Source of the DNA: Monoplex corrugatus
Taxonomy: Eukaryota; Mollusca; Gastropoda; Littorinimorpha; Ranellidae
NCBI GenBank assembly: GCA_030674185.1
Contig: JAPXFY010000023.1
Span: 16,112,686 to 16,176,685 of the forward strand
Length of the DNA stretch: 64,000 nucleotides
Direction: 5' to 3'
This document shows, piece after piece, positions 23,088 to 43,221 of this stretch. The position numbers and the translations under genes were made by a program. Each line of letters starts with the position of its first letter. The stretch's first letter is position 1. The notes beneath the pieces are model-generated. The model saw nothing but the letters and a program-made list of their open reading frames with translations, did no database searches and had not been told where the DNA came from.

Positions 23088-24006
23088 GATCCAGGACTTG
23101 ACAGCATCACTGAACAGAAGACAACACACGCGATTTTGATCGACTTCTAAAAACATCCACGACACCCCCCCCATATGACATTGCGTAAATAAAAATCGCA
23201 CATAAGATGAAAAAAACACTAAATGAATGATGCAATGTACTGTTCTTTGTGTCAGTTTTTGCCTCTCTCATATTGTAATGTTGGCGAAGAAACAATCACA
23301 AGTGATGTGTAATGTTTGTATCACACAATGAAGAAGGTAGTATCCTGTAGTAGCACTAGCAGACCTAGGTCTACTGGAGGTGGGCAAGTCTTCCTATGAA
23401 GAGAGTGCAGTTATCTCTGGGGGGGATGTCAGCTTGTCACAGACTCCTATAGCTTCTATCTCAAGCTATCTTAGCCTGCCTGCCTCTCTTCTCACTCCTG
23501 TTTCTTCCTCAGCCACTTATTCAACGAGACTGCCTACCTAGATGGATCAGAAGACACCAAGACATCACCTCATTATTTCTGACATGAGAATCAAGATCAC
23601 ATCACTCAATGCACTACATGGTAATAGGCCTACCTAGCACAGTCATCACCTAATATCTGTTACAGCCTACGTAGCTAGTTCAGAAATTCTACAATTTTCT
23701 GCTGCTTACAGACCCACACAATCAATGCCTGCAAAATCACAATGCCTCCTACCCATAAAATCGCTTGTGCAGTAAAAGATTCCTAAAATTCAAATGTTGC
23801 TTATTTCTTTTGATGCCAGTACACAAATGATCATGCTACTGCTTACAATGCACAGACTGGCAAGTTTTAACCAACATATGCCATTATTCCTTAACTACAT
23901 CATTAGAATTTTTTTTTAACCCTTACTGCTGCAGTTCTGATAACTGACTTTCCTAAACACCTACAAAACATTACAATGGGAGAGAAAGTTCCAAGTCCCA
24001 TCCGAC

Positions 24007-24012
24007 TTTATT
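24007..24012 (-). terminator. Possible proximal polyadenylation signal of the hnRNP gene
   Basis: AATAAA on the minus strand about 180 nt past the stop codon at 24194-24196, followed by a T/G-rich stretch. It would give a short 3' UTR. Confidence 0.45.
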
Positions 24013-24193
24013 CTAATGTAATGTACTACAGCTTCAGCTGTTTTCTTAACTGTGTCGTCTGCCCCCCCCCCCCCCCCCCCCAAGTCAATTATATGTACTT
24101 ATAGCTCAGGTACTCTTGCATTTATGTCCGTGATCAAATGTTTAAAAGTGTTTTGTACTGACCTGAGAGAAGCCAAACTGTCGCACGTGGAAT

Positions 24194-33524
<9,331 letters not shown>

Positions 33525-33679
33525 TCACTATCAGTTTACATACAGATCTAGCCTAACCATAACCAAATGGTCAGTTAAGGTCACTCACTCTCCTGCAGAC
33601 TTCATGCTCGAGTACAGAGCTTGAACTTGCTACTTTTGACATTACTGCTTCAGTCCCACAATCCCCTCAATACCTTATA

Positions 33680-33935
33680 CAGACCTGCCAACCCTGACTT
33701 TTAAGTTGGAGTATTTGTCCAGGAAAATGCCCCCCCCCGGAAAATTTTTAAAGAATTGGTGCAAATCTGTGCAATCTAGAGCATTCTGAGCCCAAAAATT
33801 CACTTTCTAATGGTACTTGATTTTTTTATCTTTAATTTTTTTTTCGTCGTATTTTTTATTAAGTCGGCGTATTGGTCGTATTTTGAGTAAACTGGCGTAC
33901 TAAATACGCCAAAATCGTATGGGTTGGCAGGTCTG
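33680..33935. mobile_element. 256-bp hAT-like MITE with 6-bp target duplication
   Basis: Inverted ends CAGACCTGCCAACCC / GGGTTGGCAGGTCTG, flanked by CTTATA (33674-33679 and 33936-33941). The interior has 'cccccggaaaa' and 'aaatctgtgcaatct...gcattctg', shared with the element at 37529. CAG...CTG ends suggest hAT; the duplication is 6 bp, not the usual 8. Confidence 0.75.
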
Positions 33936-34406
33936 CTTATACCCTCTGGTACTACTATTCATGGAGAAAACCAATCCCTAATGTGTGGGTTTTTAGAGTT
34001 TGAGGAATTCATACCTCCTCTATAATTTCATTTGCACTCCAAATCTGCCAGCAATTACGGCCCCTCTGCCACTTTCAGCTTGCATGAAACCCCAACCCTT
34101 TTGACTTTCACATCCTGCATTGTCAGTCATGCTTGCAAAGCGAAACCTTAACCCACTGCCTACCGCATCGACCGAGATTGATTGCGAAATTTGCTTTGTC
34201 TGAATACTGGATTGACCGCTGAATACCATGTCAACATGTTCTTTCACTTTCGCATATCCCAGAATGCATTTGCGACAGTATTGCTTTCCGGTACTTCCGT
34301 TTCCGCTCGTTATTTTCCGGTTTGTTGCAAGGCATTCGGCGGAATAGTTTTGCTGCTGTGAATTTTCAAAGTTTGCGGATTTTTTTTGATGAAAATCTTG
34401 TTCAAA

Positions 34407-34515
34407 ATGGCGGACAAAGAAACTTTGCAGCTTGTGGAATCTATTTCCGGATACGATAGTGATTCTGAAAGTGAATTTGAGGGGTTTTCTGTGGAAGAAA
34501 TCCATAAGAGATGAG
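34407..34515 (+). pseudogene. piggyBac transposase N-terminal fragment (relic B)
   Basis: ATGGCGGACAAAGAAACT starts MADKETLQLVESISGYDSDS..., an acidic piggyBac N-terminus, and meets a stop after IHKR. It aligns with relic A at 28121-28230. Confidence 0.75.
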
Positions 34516-34567
34516 TCTGATGTCGATCTTGATTTAGTTGTAAACAATGATTTGGATAAGCAAGATA

Positions 34568-35886
34568 CGAGGGTTGTTCAATTTAAGATGTCACCACCCC
34601 CTTAAAAAACGTACCTCTCATCTCAGCAACTTGAAACTTTTACATCCCCTCGAAGTATTCTCCGTTGGCTAGGATGCAAAGTTCAAGCCTCCTACGCCAA
34701 TTCTCAAGCGCCCTCTGATAGTCGGTTTTAAGCAGACCAGACAACTCTGATCTTACGGCTTTGGCGAGGTCTTGTACCCGGTCAAACTTACGCCCAGCGA
34801 GCTTTTCCTTCAGAACAGGGAACAGCCAGAAGTCGCATGGGGCCAAGTCGGGGCTGTAGGGTGGGTGGTCCAAAACTTGGATCCCTTGCTCGCTCAGGAA
34901 GGTTGTGGTGACCTTCGCCTTATGGGCACTGGCATTGTCATGCAGAAGAAGGGTCCTCTGGGTGCCGACGGTTGGGCGCTGCTCATGGATTTTTCCTACA
35001 ACTTTGGGGAGCACAACTTGGGTATAGTAGGAGGCAGTGATTGTTGATTTCTCAGGCAAAATGTCAATTGCCACAAGGCCTTGCGTGTTGAAAAAAATAG
35101 AAAACAGTCGCTTGCGACTCTGGAATCCTGGGCGAAGAACTGGTCGGTCTCCGTCAGGGCCAACCCACATGCGGTTGCAGCGTTTGTTGGGGATGCCGTA
35201 GAATGTGAGCCAACTCTCATCTCCCGTCACTAAGTCACACAGTCGTTTTGGCCCGTTGGGCTCAAACTCATCGAGCAGTTTGCGTGAACATGCCACCCGC
35301 TGCTGCTTCTGATCATCACTTAAGAGATGTGGCACCCATCTTGCAGCCAGTTTTCTCATGTGAAGGTCTTTGTGCAGAATGTTGTTAATGGTGCCAATTG
35401 AAAGCTCACATGCCTCGCTTAATTCCCGCACAGTCGAATGTGGATCCTCTATCAGTCTTTTCACATATGCAATGTTTTGTTCGTTCCGAGCTGGTAAAGC
35501 TCGCTCTGCACGATTACCCCAATCAGATGGCACTCTACCTGCTCCTAATTGTTTGACCCACCTGCAAACTGTGCGGTAAGACACACAATCCGTTCCGTAA
35601 ACAGCTTGCAAATCTGCGTGTATCTTCCTACAATCGTCACCAAGTTGTAGCCTTGTGAAAGTGTAGAAACGAAATTGCTCATTGGTGACGTCCATTTTTT
35701 TCAGGCTCAGCTATTTGAAACACATTTGTAATTACGTCATACTCCGAGTTGCGTCATGATGTCAACTTTATTTTCTGCATGCTAATCAGGTAAACTTTAA
35801 AGTTGTGTTTGGTATAAACATTTTTCTGTGCGTTGCTTCGTTTTCAAACGGCAAGCCTAGTGTCATCTTAAATTGAACAACCCTCG
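34568..35886 (-). mobile_element. Complete mariner transposon (1319 bp)
   Basis: Perfect 23-bp inverted ends (34568-34590 and 35864-35886, starting CGAGGGTTGTTCAATTTAAG). The TA target is duplicated at 34566-34567 and 35887-35888. Inserted into piggyBac relic B. Intact ORF and perfect ends imply a recent insertion. Confidence 0.95.
34640..35695 (-). CDS. mariner transposase, intact DD34D (351 aa)
   Basis: Cut-and-paste transposase that inserts at TA. The N-terminal helix-turn-helix region (about residues 5-110; QFRFYTFTRLQLGDDCRKIH, then SYRTVCRWVKQLG) binds the inverted ends. The catalytic triad is D159 (VTGDESW), D253 (LLHDNASAHK) and D288 (PYSPDLAPCDFW), with 34 residues between the last two, the mariner spacing. 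WVPHLLSD, the linker motif usually WVPHEL, is present near residue 120. Length fits mariner transposases (about 345 aa). The start Met lies 191 bp inside the right end. No stops or frameshifts. Confidence 0.95.
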   Translation of the reverse strand: MDVTNEQFRFYTFTRLQLGDDCRKIHADLQAVYGTDCVSYRTVCRWVKQLGAGRVPSDWGNRAERALPARNEQNIAYVKRLIEDPHSTVRELSEACELSIGTINNILHKDLHMRKLAARWVPHLLSDDQKQQRVACSRKLLDEFEPNGPKRLCDLVTGDESWLTFYGIPNKRCNRMWVGPDGDRPVLRPGFQSRKRLFSIFFNTQGLVAIDILPEKSTITASYYTQVVLPKVVGKIHEQRPTVGTQRTLLLHDNASAHKAKVTTTFLSEQGIQVLDHPPYSPDLAPCDFWLFPVLKEKLAGRKFDRVQDLAKAVRSELSGLLKTDYQRALENWRRRLELCILANGEYFEGM

Positions 35887-35888
35887 TA

Positions 35889-36595
35889 CCTACATGACAA
35901 CCATCCGCATGAACCGTAAAGGATGGCCCAAGGAGATGAAAGCTGCATTTGCTAAGAAGATGAAGGTGGGTGATGTCCACTTTCAACAAGATGTAAACCT
36001 GGTGGCTACTTTGTGGAAAGACAAAAGAATTGTCTCTGTTCTATCTAAAAATGCCCAGCCTGAAATGGGATGTGAAGAGAGGAATGCACCAGGTGGAAAG
36101 AGGAAAGTCAATGTCCCAGTGCCAGTGATTATGTACAACCGCAGCATGGGGGGTGTTGATTTAGCAGACCAGTATGCCTATTATTCAGTTGGCCGTCCAT
36201 CTATCAAGCGGTGGAGGTACCTGTGTTGGTGGTTATTGCAGACAGCAATGATCAATGCTTTCATCATCTGCAAAAACGGCAATCTACCAGCCACAAAAAG
36301 AGGTCTTCACCACTTGGATTTTCGACTGGGAGTGCTGCATGCCCTGTGCAAGAGCAACTCCGTACGCCAGAAACCTGCCCCACAGGCTGTGTCCCAGGCA
36401 GGTGTTACAGCATCAGACCCCCTCTCCCATGGACCAGTTCATCTTCCTGGCCTGAAAAAGAACTGCCTCTTCTGTCAGAAGGCGAAGAAGACAGAGAAGG
36501 GGTACAGCATCACAACAGTGTGGGGGTGTGTCATCTGTTGTGTGCACTTGTGCAAAGGCACCTGTTTCGCAGTTTCACCAGAACCTGAACTCTAG
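35889..36595 (+). pseudogene. piggyBac transposase C-terminal fragment (relic B)
   Basis: Open from TYMTTIRMNRKGWPKEM to the stop at 36595. It holds the third catalytic aspartate motif (RSMGGVDLADQ) and the C-terminal finger (CLFCQKAKK then CVICCVHLCKGTCF). The first two aspartates are lost in the internal deletion. Confidence 0.85.
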
Positions 36596-37092
36596 TCTCC
36601 AAGTTTCAAATGATAACTTTTCTCCCTTCTTCAACAGTTATAAGAAAAAATGTTCCTAGGACTGTATGCGACGCTTCAGTTTCACAACTGCAAGGTGGTT
36701 TTTTGTTTTTTCACCCCTGAACAAAAGTGAACCAGTTAGTGTGCATGAAATATACAAAATTGACAGTGTGACCTGGATCCATGACTTTGTGGGTTTTATG
36801 AATTCAAAACATTTTTGAAAGCTGTATTTTTTTGCACGTTTTTTTATTTTTTATTTTTTTTTATTTTTTTAAAAATTTTTTTTACTTGTACCAGTTCATG
36901 GACAAAAATGACCGATATGGGTGGAGTGATGTCTGGAATTTTTTCATCATTTTTCTGCACATGGTGAGTGCAATAGTAATTTTTTATGGATGTTTCTTCG
37001 AGGTGAGTGTGTGCATGTTGCGGAGTTGCTTCCCTTGCCATGGTATTCTCAAAGTCTTGCCGTACAGAGTTGTGTGGTAGGCAGAGGGTTAA

Positions 37093-37163
37093 CTCGGCCT
37101 CCCTCACCTTTTCCACCAGCTTCTTGCAGGAAGCTGGGGGGAAATGGTGAGGGTGTCAAAGGG
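37093..37163. mobile_element. 71-bp TTAA-flanked hairpin MITE abutting piggyBac relic B
   Basis: Shares TTAA 37089-37092 with the right end of relic B; its other TTAA is 37164-37167. Arms include CCTCCCTCACC...CCACCAGCTTC and the complementary GGAAGCTGG...GGTGAGGGTGTCAAAGGG. Same family as 24481-24539. Confidence 0.7.
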
Positions 37164-37528
37164 TTAAGTTTTGGTAGTTGATACGGTGCGCCAGTCAAAA
37201 GGTTAAAGCAAATTTGTTTTGCTAAAAAAAACTTGCATCCCAATTTTTGAAATATAGCACACAAATGCACGCACAACTTCATACATGGGACGTGAGTTAA
37301 CAGCTTCTTGCTGTTCAAGGACTGGATGACGAGGAAGTCCAATAACACAACAGCTACGAACAGCTCGACTTCAACATGAAGTTTTAAACTGAACACTTGC
37401 CTAGGAATTTCCTGGCCAGGGGGTCACTTTCCGACTATGATCAGAGCATCAACTGATCAAGTTTAAAGCTACAATTACCAAACACTGTGCCTTAGCAAAA
37501 ACCTGCTAAACAGTACTAATACAGTAAT

Positions 37529-37855
37529 CAGAGCCTGGAATTGCTAAGAAAAAAAAAAAGAGGAAACTTCTAGGGGGGTCCGGGGGCATGCTCCCCCGGA
37601 AAAATTTTAAAATCAAGACTAAAATCTGTGCATTCTGAGGCATTCTGGAGACAAATTTAAAGGCATCTAACACACTGAAAATCACAGTGAATATCAGTCT
37701 AAAGAGTATTTAATAAACATTGGGCACAAGATCAGGATCCATCATACCAGCAGATCGTTTCAGTGTGTTCATACAGACAATCGATTTTTTTTTTACGCGA
37801 AAAATATTTTTTTGCGCGATTTTCGATTTTGATTTCCGCGACGAATTCCAGGCTG
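37529..37855. mobile_element. 327-bp hAT-like MITE with 6-bp target duplication
   Basis: Ends CAGAGCCTGGAATT and AATTCCAGGCTG, flanked by AGTAAT (37523-37528 and 37856-37861). The inner motif 'gggggcatgctcccccgg' and 'aaaatctgtgcattctgagg' is shared with the element at 33680. Confidence 0.72.
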
Positions 37856-37989
37856 AGTAATAGTAGTAGTAGCTGAGGGCTGGCTCGTAGCCTAGGCCTT
37901 TTAACGCCCTATCTTTGTTTTACGCTTTCTTCTTCGGGGTCTGAAAAGCATGCCTCAATATTCATACTTGAGCAAATCTGCTTCGGTCT

Positions 37990-38287
37990 ATTTTTTTAAA
38001 TAAAATTTTGAATTCTGCGTCATCGTCCAGGAAATCTTTGAATTTGTTAATGCTGTTAGTAAATTTAATTTCAAAAGGAATTTTATTCCACAATTTAACT
38101 CTGTTAGAAAAACAAAACGCTCTCGTGTTAGTATTTCTGTGTTTAACAAATATTTTATCTTCAGCATTCCTCGTTATACTAGCTTGTGGAAAGGAAAAAA
38201 ATGTTTAACTAACCCTCCTACTTTTCAGTGAATGAAGTTTTAAAAACTTCAGCCTTTCTTCATAACTCATATTTTTACACTCTTTAA
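37990..38287 (-). pseudogene. LINE RT 3' fragment (left half of an interrupted LINE)
   Basis: Minus strand encodes ...ECKNMSYEERLKFLKLHSL, then FSNRVKLWNKIPFEI and NSINKFKDFLDDDAEF, the usual end of CR1/Jockey-like RT ORFs. It ends at TTAA (38284-38287), where a piggyBac is inserted; the LINE continues at about 41241. Confidence 0.7.
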
Positions 38288-41240
38288 CCCTCATACTGCT
38301 GTTTATAATAAATTGTACTTCCAGAAATGTTGCTTAAAATTAACAGGAAGATGGCCGACACTACCTATGTCCACTTTTAAAGCTATTCTGTTGTTACTAC
38401 TTATCCTAGATAGGTAAAACTATACATTTTTGGAAAGAGGAGATATTGCAGATTCTGATAAAAGCAAGAAAAAAACTGTACCTGTCCTGTAGTTGAAGAT
38501 AATCCTCAATATGTCTCCAATAAAATTTGTGCGCAAACAGTCAAAAAATCTGCCAGAATGTTCCAACACAAGCAACTAGTCATATACAAAGTCCAAATAC
38601 AAAAAACTGGTATAAAAATGTACAACAGTATGTCTTCCAAGCACACAAGAAACAGTTAGTGCCTGGGTCTCTTGTGGTAGGCTGAAAAACATTCAGGACA
38701 AAGTCCTACGTCACAGCCGCTGCACTCCCATCCAGATCGCACGCGAGTGGCATGGCCAGCTACACAGTTTCTCTTCCTTCTGGGAGGCAGTTTGACAAGG
38801 TCATGTCCATCCAGGGGGTGTGAAGGACCTGCCTGAGGTGCTGCGCATTGTGGAGCTTGAGGGTTGGCTCTGGCAGCTTGTATTTCAGCAGCTGTGCGCC
38901 TTCGTCGAATCACCTTCCGGGGATGGTAGTTCCCAGCCAGACTTTCTATGGCAGACACCATAAACATATGCCTGGTCAGTTTGGGAGCATCTGCAGTATG
39001 CTGCTGGTAGATCAGGTAAGAGTTCAGGACTGCTCTGCCAAAAAGTGAAAAAGCCACTTTAGTGGTCCATTTCATAGTTTTTCTTTCTGCAAGGTATAGA
39101 TAGAGCTTGGCATCACCTAGATCAACACCACCCATTGAACTGTTATAACTGCAGACAATGTTTGGCTTTTGCACCATGTTGCCCCTCCTGTTCTGAACCT
39201 GAGAAAATCCACCTCTGGAAGCTGTTGACAGCAGCACAGGTTTTCTTCGGCCGTCCTGGTATGCTACACACAGAAGTGGTCCTTTTCTCCTCTCTGAAAC
39301 CTCCTTGTTTCGAAGCCGCCTGTTGATAGCTTCTCGAGGAAGCCCTCTTCTGTGAGATCTCACAGTGCCAGTTGCCAGTGTGCTCTGGTCATATAGGTGT
39401 TGAAACAACACAGGAGACGAAAAATAATTATCAAGAAACAGGTGGTGACCCCTGTTGAGAAACTGCGTGGCCTCCATCAGGCGCATCACGAGTGCATATG
39501 TCGCACCATTTGCGTTGGCAGCATCAGCAGGGTTGTGTGCACCCTTACACACCTCAAATGAGCACAAGTACCCATTTGTGCTGTCAGACACACACCACAG
39601 TTTTATACCAAATCTTGCGTGGCGTTTATTTGGCATGAACTGTCGGAGATGGGGGGTTCTACCTTTGTACCCGATCATGCTCTCATCTACACAGATGTCT
39701 TGGTGAGGGTGGTAGTGATTCAAGAACTTCTGCTGAAAGTGCTCAATGAGAGGCTGGATTTTGTAGGTCTTGAAATAAGGGTCTTGCTGGCCAGGAGCCT
39801 GCTCATTGTCTGCAAAATGCAGGAACTTGAGGATCAGCTGGAATCGATCACGTGAAAAATGCTCTGGAAACCAGGGGGTTGATTGACTTTTGTGAATCAT
39901 ATCCCAGTAGAACTCCAGGTTCTGTTTTCTTATAAGTCCCATATTCAGCACAATACCAATAAAGGCTCTCATTTCATCCACTGTTGTATGGCCCTGTCTG
40001 ATCCATTTGTGCACTCGAGAAAATGGATGATCATGTAGATACTGCTGATGTGCGGCTATGTATTGGTCAGCATAGCGATTTGTCTCTCTCACAATGACTG
40101 CCAGTAAATCAGCATTGAAGAACATGTTCACATACTCAATAGGTTGAGCATTCTGTGGAGGGGCATGCTTGGGGCCAGGAACTGCAGTGAAAGCCACTGG
40201 ATTAGGACCACGATCCTCGCCAATGATGGGAAGCCACAGACCTTGGACAGGGGCTACTGCAACTGCATCACCGTTGCCATCAGAGCTACTCTCCCCGGTG
40301 TCACTGCCCTCAGATTCTGGATAACAAAACAACCACACTATGCATTTCCCTTGCAGTTATTGATGTACTTTCAGTGTTTTATGTTAGTATTCATAATACT
40401 TTCTCTCCTATAAGATCAAAACAGAATTAGACTACCCGTGTAATTCAATGGTCAGCCAACATTTTATAAACTTGGCCTTTTTTTTCAAACAATATTCAAG
40501 AAATAAAGAACAACTCTGTTTCCTTTTCCTATAAATAAAAATAATTATCATGGTGTATGCACACCTGAACATCAAAAAAGCAATCTTTGCTGGAGACACA
40601 CCTACCTATGACACGCCCCTTTCCTCCTCCCTGTGTTTCATTCAAAACAACTGCCTCATGGATATCTTCTGTCCTCTTTTTCTAGATTATGTGCATTTCT
40701 TCAGATGTAGAAACGTTCAAAATAACACAAAAATACGCTTCAAGATTGTAATCAGTTGATTTATGGCTACAGTCAACAATTACAAAGGTGCACTAGTGTA
40801 TATTTTCTAAATTCGTTAGTGGCGTACACCGTAAAAGCAAACTAAGCAAGTGACCAGGCAAATACGTGTCAGTGCTCAAGAAAGCCAATTATCCAAAGTT
40901 CCAAACTCACCCTCTTCGCTATCGCTGCTTGCGCTGTCAACAAGTGAATCCTCACTCGTTCCACTTGTACCCTCCTCTGCCTCGTACTCATAACTATCAG
41001 TGTCCGAATCACTCATAATAATTTCGAAAACGGACTTCAAACTTGCAAAAAGTTGGTCGACTGCCAAGTTGAGAACAAAGACAAAGCCTGCAAACCAAAA
41101 CGAGGCCAGGAAACCGGACATACGCGCGATAGCACAACGGTCTTTCACCTTATGTAAACAGAGCCACCGAGGTGGCCAGCCGCAGTCTACCGAGAAAGCC
41201 ACCAAGGTGGCCAGCCGCAGCTTGCAGGATAAGCAACCTA
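38288..41240 (-). mobile_element. piggyBac element 2 inserted in a LINE
   Basis: The left end is TTAA then CCCTCATACTGCTG. The right border is inferred from where LINE code resumes. The matching end there (reads as ...gcaggataag before agagtc) is badly diverged and TTAA is not kept. A 24-bp motif 'agccaccgaggtggccagcc'-like is doubled at 41161-41220. Confidence 0.6.
38656..41016 (-). CDS. piggyBac-like transposase with an N-terminal intron, intact
   Basis: Exon 1 is 40911-41016 (MSDSDTDSYEYEAEEGTSGT..., acidic) and exon 2 is 38656-40316. The intron 40317-40910 has GTGAGT...TTATCCAG and joins as a G|AA Glu codon. Together about 588 aa. The DDE_Tnp_1_7 core has all three aspartates: ICVDESMIGYK, LFLDNYFSS and SMGGVDLGD. 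A C-terminal cysteine finger (CVAGHATRV..CSGCDVGLCPECF) completes it. No stops. Compared with the 13.2-kb copy it is a separate family (different ends and finger) with an intron and with a degraded right terminus. An intact frame in an apparently old insertion could mean recent arrival with poor end recognition on my part, or conservation as a host gene. Confidence 0.88.
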
Positions 41241-41640
41241 GAGTCTAGTTGCCCTTCTTTGTACATTTTCATTTTTGACTGTTATCAAATACGGATTCCA
41301 AACACTTGCGTATTCTAAATGTGGTCTAACAAAAGCCTTATACAACATTAAAAATATAGGCTATGTTTATTCATGTACGAAAATGTTTTGATAATTCCTA
41401 TCATTTGGTTAGCCGTATTTGCTACTCTTTTAATGTGCAGGTCAAAGGATAATTCACTATCAAATGTAACTCCCAAGTCTTTTTCCGTTTCACACACACT
41501 AATTTTCTGTACATCATTTCCAACTTTCATGAAATACTCTCGTCTAATATTCTTCTTACCAACATGCATTACATGGCATTTTGAAACATTAAAATGTTTG
41601 TTCCCGATATTCTTTACAGTGAAAACCGCCACAATTTTTC
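41241..41640 (-). pseudogene. LINE RT fragment (right half of the interrupted LINE)
   Basis: Minus strand encodes FNVSKCHVMHVGKKN, then CETEKDLGVTFDSELSFDLH, then LYKAFVRPHLEYASVWNPY (across a frame change) and QRRATRL. These are CR1/Jockey-type RT blocks that lead directly into the 38.0-38.3 kb fragment once the piggyBac is removed. Confidence 0.75.
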
Positions 41641-41644
41641 AAAC

Positions 41645-42376
41645 TTGACCGGCAACCATGTGGCCGGTGCGTCTGAGAGAACAGACACCCTACCGGCACC
41701 AGGGGGATACAGTGCGAAAAAGTTTTTTTTTTTGCCCCACATCTAAAAACTATTAGCATAGGCCTACACTATAATACGGGTCCTAAACTGATAAACTTGG
41801 GCCCAGTCTACCACAAACAGTAGCCTAGTTCACCGCATTCAAACCGGTCTATACAGCCTATCTTGTCAACGTTTTTACCCGCCACCTCTTGACAAAAGCA
41901 AACGTATCCCTTCCTTCCGTCTATCGGTATATTATTCCAAGAATATCTAGCCGTCTGATACATGACATTCAATTTCAAATTGGATGCAGCCAACGCGGAT
42001 CTAAAACAATTTCCCCAGCATAAGCAACATGGCGTCCACAAGGAAAAACCACGACCGGCATGCATTCGACCCATTTTCTAAAAACTGAACAGTTTTTCTC
42101 TCACTAAAAACTATTCCAACACAAAAATGTACACAATGTATAACATCTTACATACTGTAACCAAAAAACATTGTAAACTGCACTTACACCGGGCATTTTC
42201 AGCTTTTTCCGAACACAATGTCGATCTCACGTCCTTCCCCCTTGATGTCTGATGCTGAAAGAACGCACAAAGCATTGGAACAGTGGATATGTTAATAGTC
42301 ACGTGGTAAAAGCTTACCGTTTCATTGGTTCCTTTTTTTTAGTGGCATTTATGCGCACGCCCAGAGCGCACTACCT
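41645..42376. promoter_or_regulatory. Unique, CpG-containing, possibly divergent promoter region
   Basis: Low in recognised repeats. The CRE-like palindrome TGACGTCA at 42378-42385 and a minus-strand CCAAT box (ATTGG near 42325) are visible. A minus-strand transcript from here would run towards the hnRNP gene, a plus-strand one into the frame at 42377. Inference. Confidence 0.35.
42188..42196 (-). CDS. hnRNPA1-like: Candidate hnRNP start exon (ATG CCC GGT)
   Basis: AAAATGCCCGGT|GTAAGT on the minus strand gives a Met, phase 0 and a strong donor. This is what the first recognised hnRNP exon (phase 0) needs. It would make a first intron of about 8.7 kb holding two piggyBacs, a LINE, a mariner and two MITEs. 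Very short and unproven; other start exons are possible. Confidence 0.25.
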
Positions 42377-42718
42377 ATGACGTCATCGCTTGAGAAGCGC
42401 GTGCGTGTTCGGAAGGGGAAAGTTGCCGGTTCGTTGATACCGCTCGAGAAAAGAAATCTGAATACAGGAATACCCCAGATTAAAAATGTTGTTCTGTATA
42501 CTTTAGGCAACCCTGCGACTACAGTCATTATAGATGATTTATACAAAAATATCGATGCACTTGAGCGTGACTGTAAGAACTACAGACCAGTCTTCAGGCC
42601 CTCTTCCACTCTTGATCGTGATGTATCAAAAATGAAAGAGAAATCTTTAAAAAACAACAACAACAAAACAACAACAACAACAACAAAAAACACGAAGTTG
42701 TTCTCAAAATCAAGTTAA
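42377..42718 (+). CDS. Hypothetical 113-aa frame
   Basis: Not recognised. Starts MTSSLEKRVRVRKGKVAGSL. Its ATG overlaps the CRE-like TGACGTCA, which argues that the CRE or the start is fortuitous. The N-terminal third is basic, the middle (VVLYTLGNPATTVIIDDLYK) looks protein-like, and the C-terminus runs into Asn/Thr from an (AAC)n tract. A poly-T stretch followed by AG precedes it (about 42335), so it could instead be an internal exon. Confidence 0.25.
   Translation: MTSSLEKRVRVRKGKVAGSLIPLEKRNLNTGIPQIKNVVLYTLGNPATTVIIDDLYKNIDALERDCKNYRPVFRPSSTLDRDVSKMKEKSLKNNNNKTTTTTTKNTKLFSKSS
42646..42700. repeat. (AAC)n microsatellite
   Basis: Interrupted AAC repeats; a second short tract at 42742-42762. 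Confidence 0.85.
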
Positions 42719-43221
42719 GGAAAGCTACATCTACCTGATTTTAACAACAACAACAACAATACGTATTGTATGCATATCTGCTAATAAAAAATGGATGTCT
42801 TACATATTTTTGCTTTCCATCTTTTTATAGAATGTTCACTGAAATATCAAGCATTTTCTTTTTATTCGTGTTTCCTGCTCAGATGTTTAATGTAAAGGAT
42901 GACGGGTGTGGTAATCAATTATCATAGTGGTAGTGGTGGTCACTGGTTTTGATATTAGTCTCTGTGTGTATTTGTAGGCTGTTTATTGATTGTAGATAGG
43001 GTCTATCTGTAAGTTTGTCATGATAATTATGTAGACTATGTATGTATGTTTTTTTGTCATGATAATTATGTAGGCTATGTATGTATGTTTCCTCTTTGTT
43101 GTTGTTGTTGCTGCTGCTGCTGCTGTTGTTCTTGCTGCTGTTGATATGGGTGTGAATGTAAGTATGTATGTGTATGGGCATCTGGGTACATGCATGTATT
43201 TACTGTTATTTGTTATTTTCA

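Larger units (their letters stand above)
34152..37088 (-). mobile_element. piggyBac relic B (2937 bp), carrying a nested mariner
   Basis: TTAA at 34148-34151 and 37089-37092. Ends CCCACTGCCTACC and CCCTCTGCCTACC. The N-terminal coding piece (about 34407-34515) and the C-terminal piece (35889-36595) both read on the plus strand. Without the mariner it is about 1.6 kb, so an internal deletion came before the mariner insertion. The strand field follows the nested mariner gene; the piggyBac itself reads plus. Confidence 0.85.

Noticed and set aside
23929..23950. TTAACCCTTACTGCTGCAG as the left end of a piggyBac 2 relative
   Set aside because: Resembles the end at 38284, but no partner end or coding sequence nearby.
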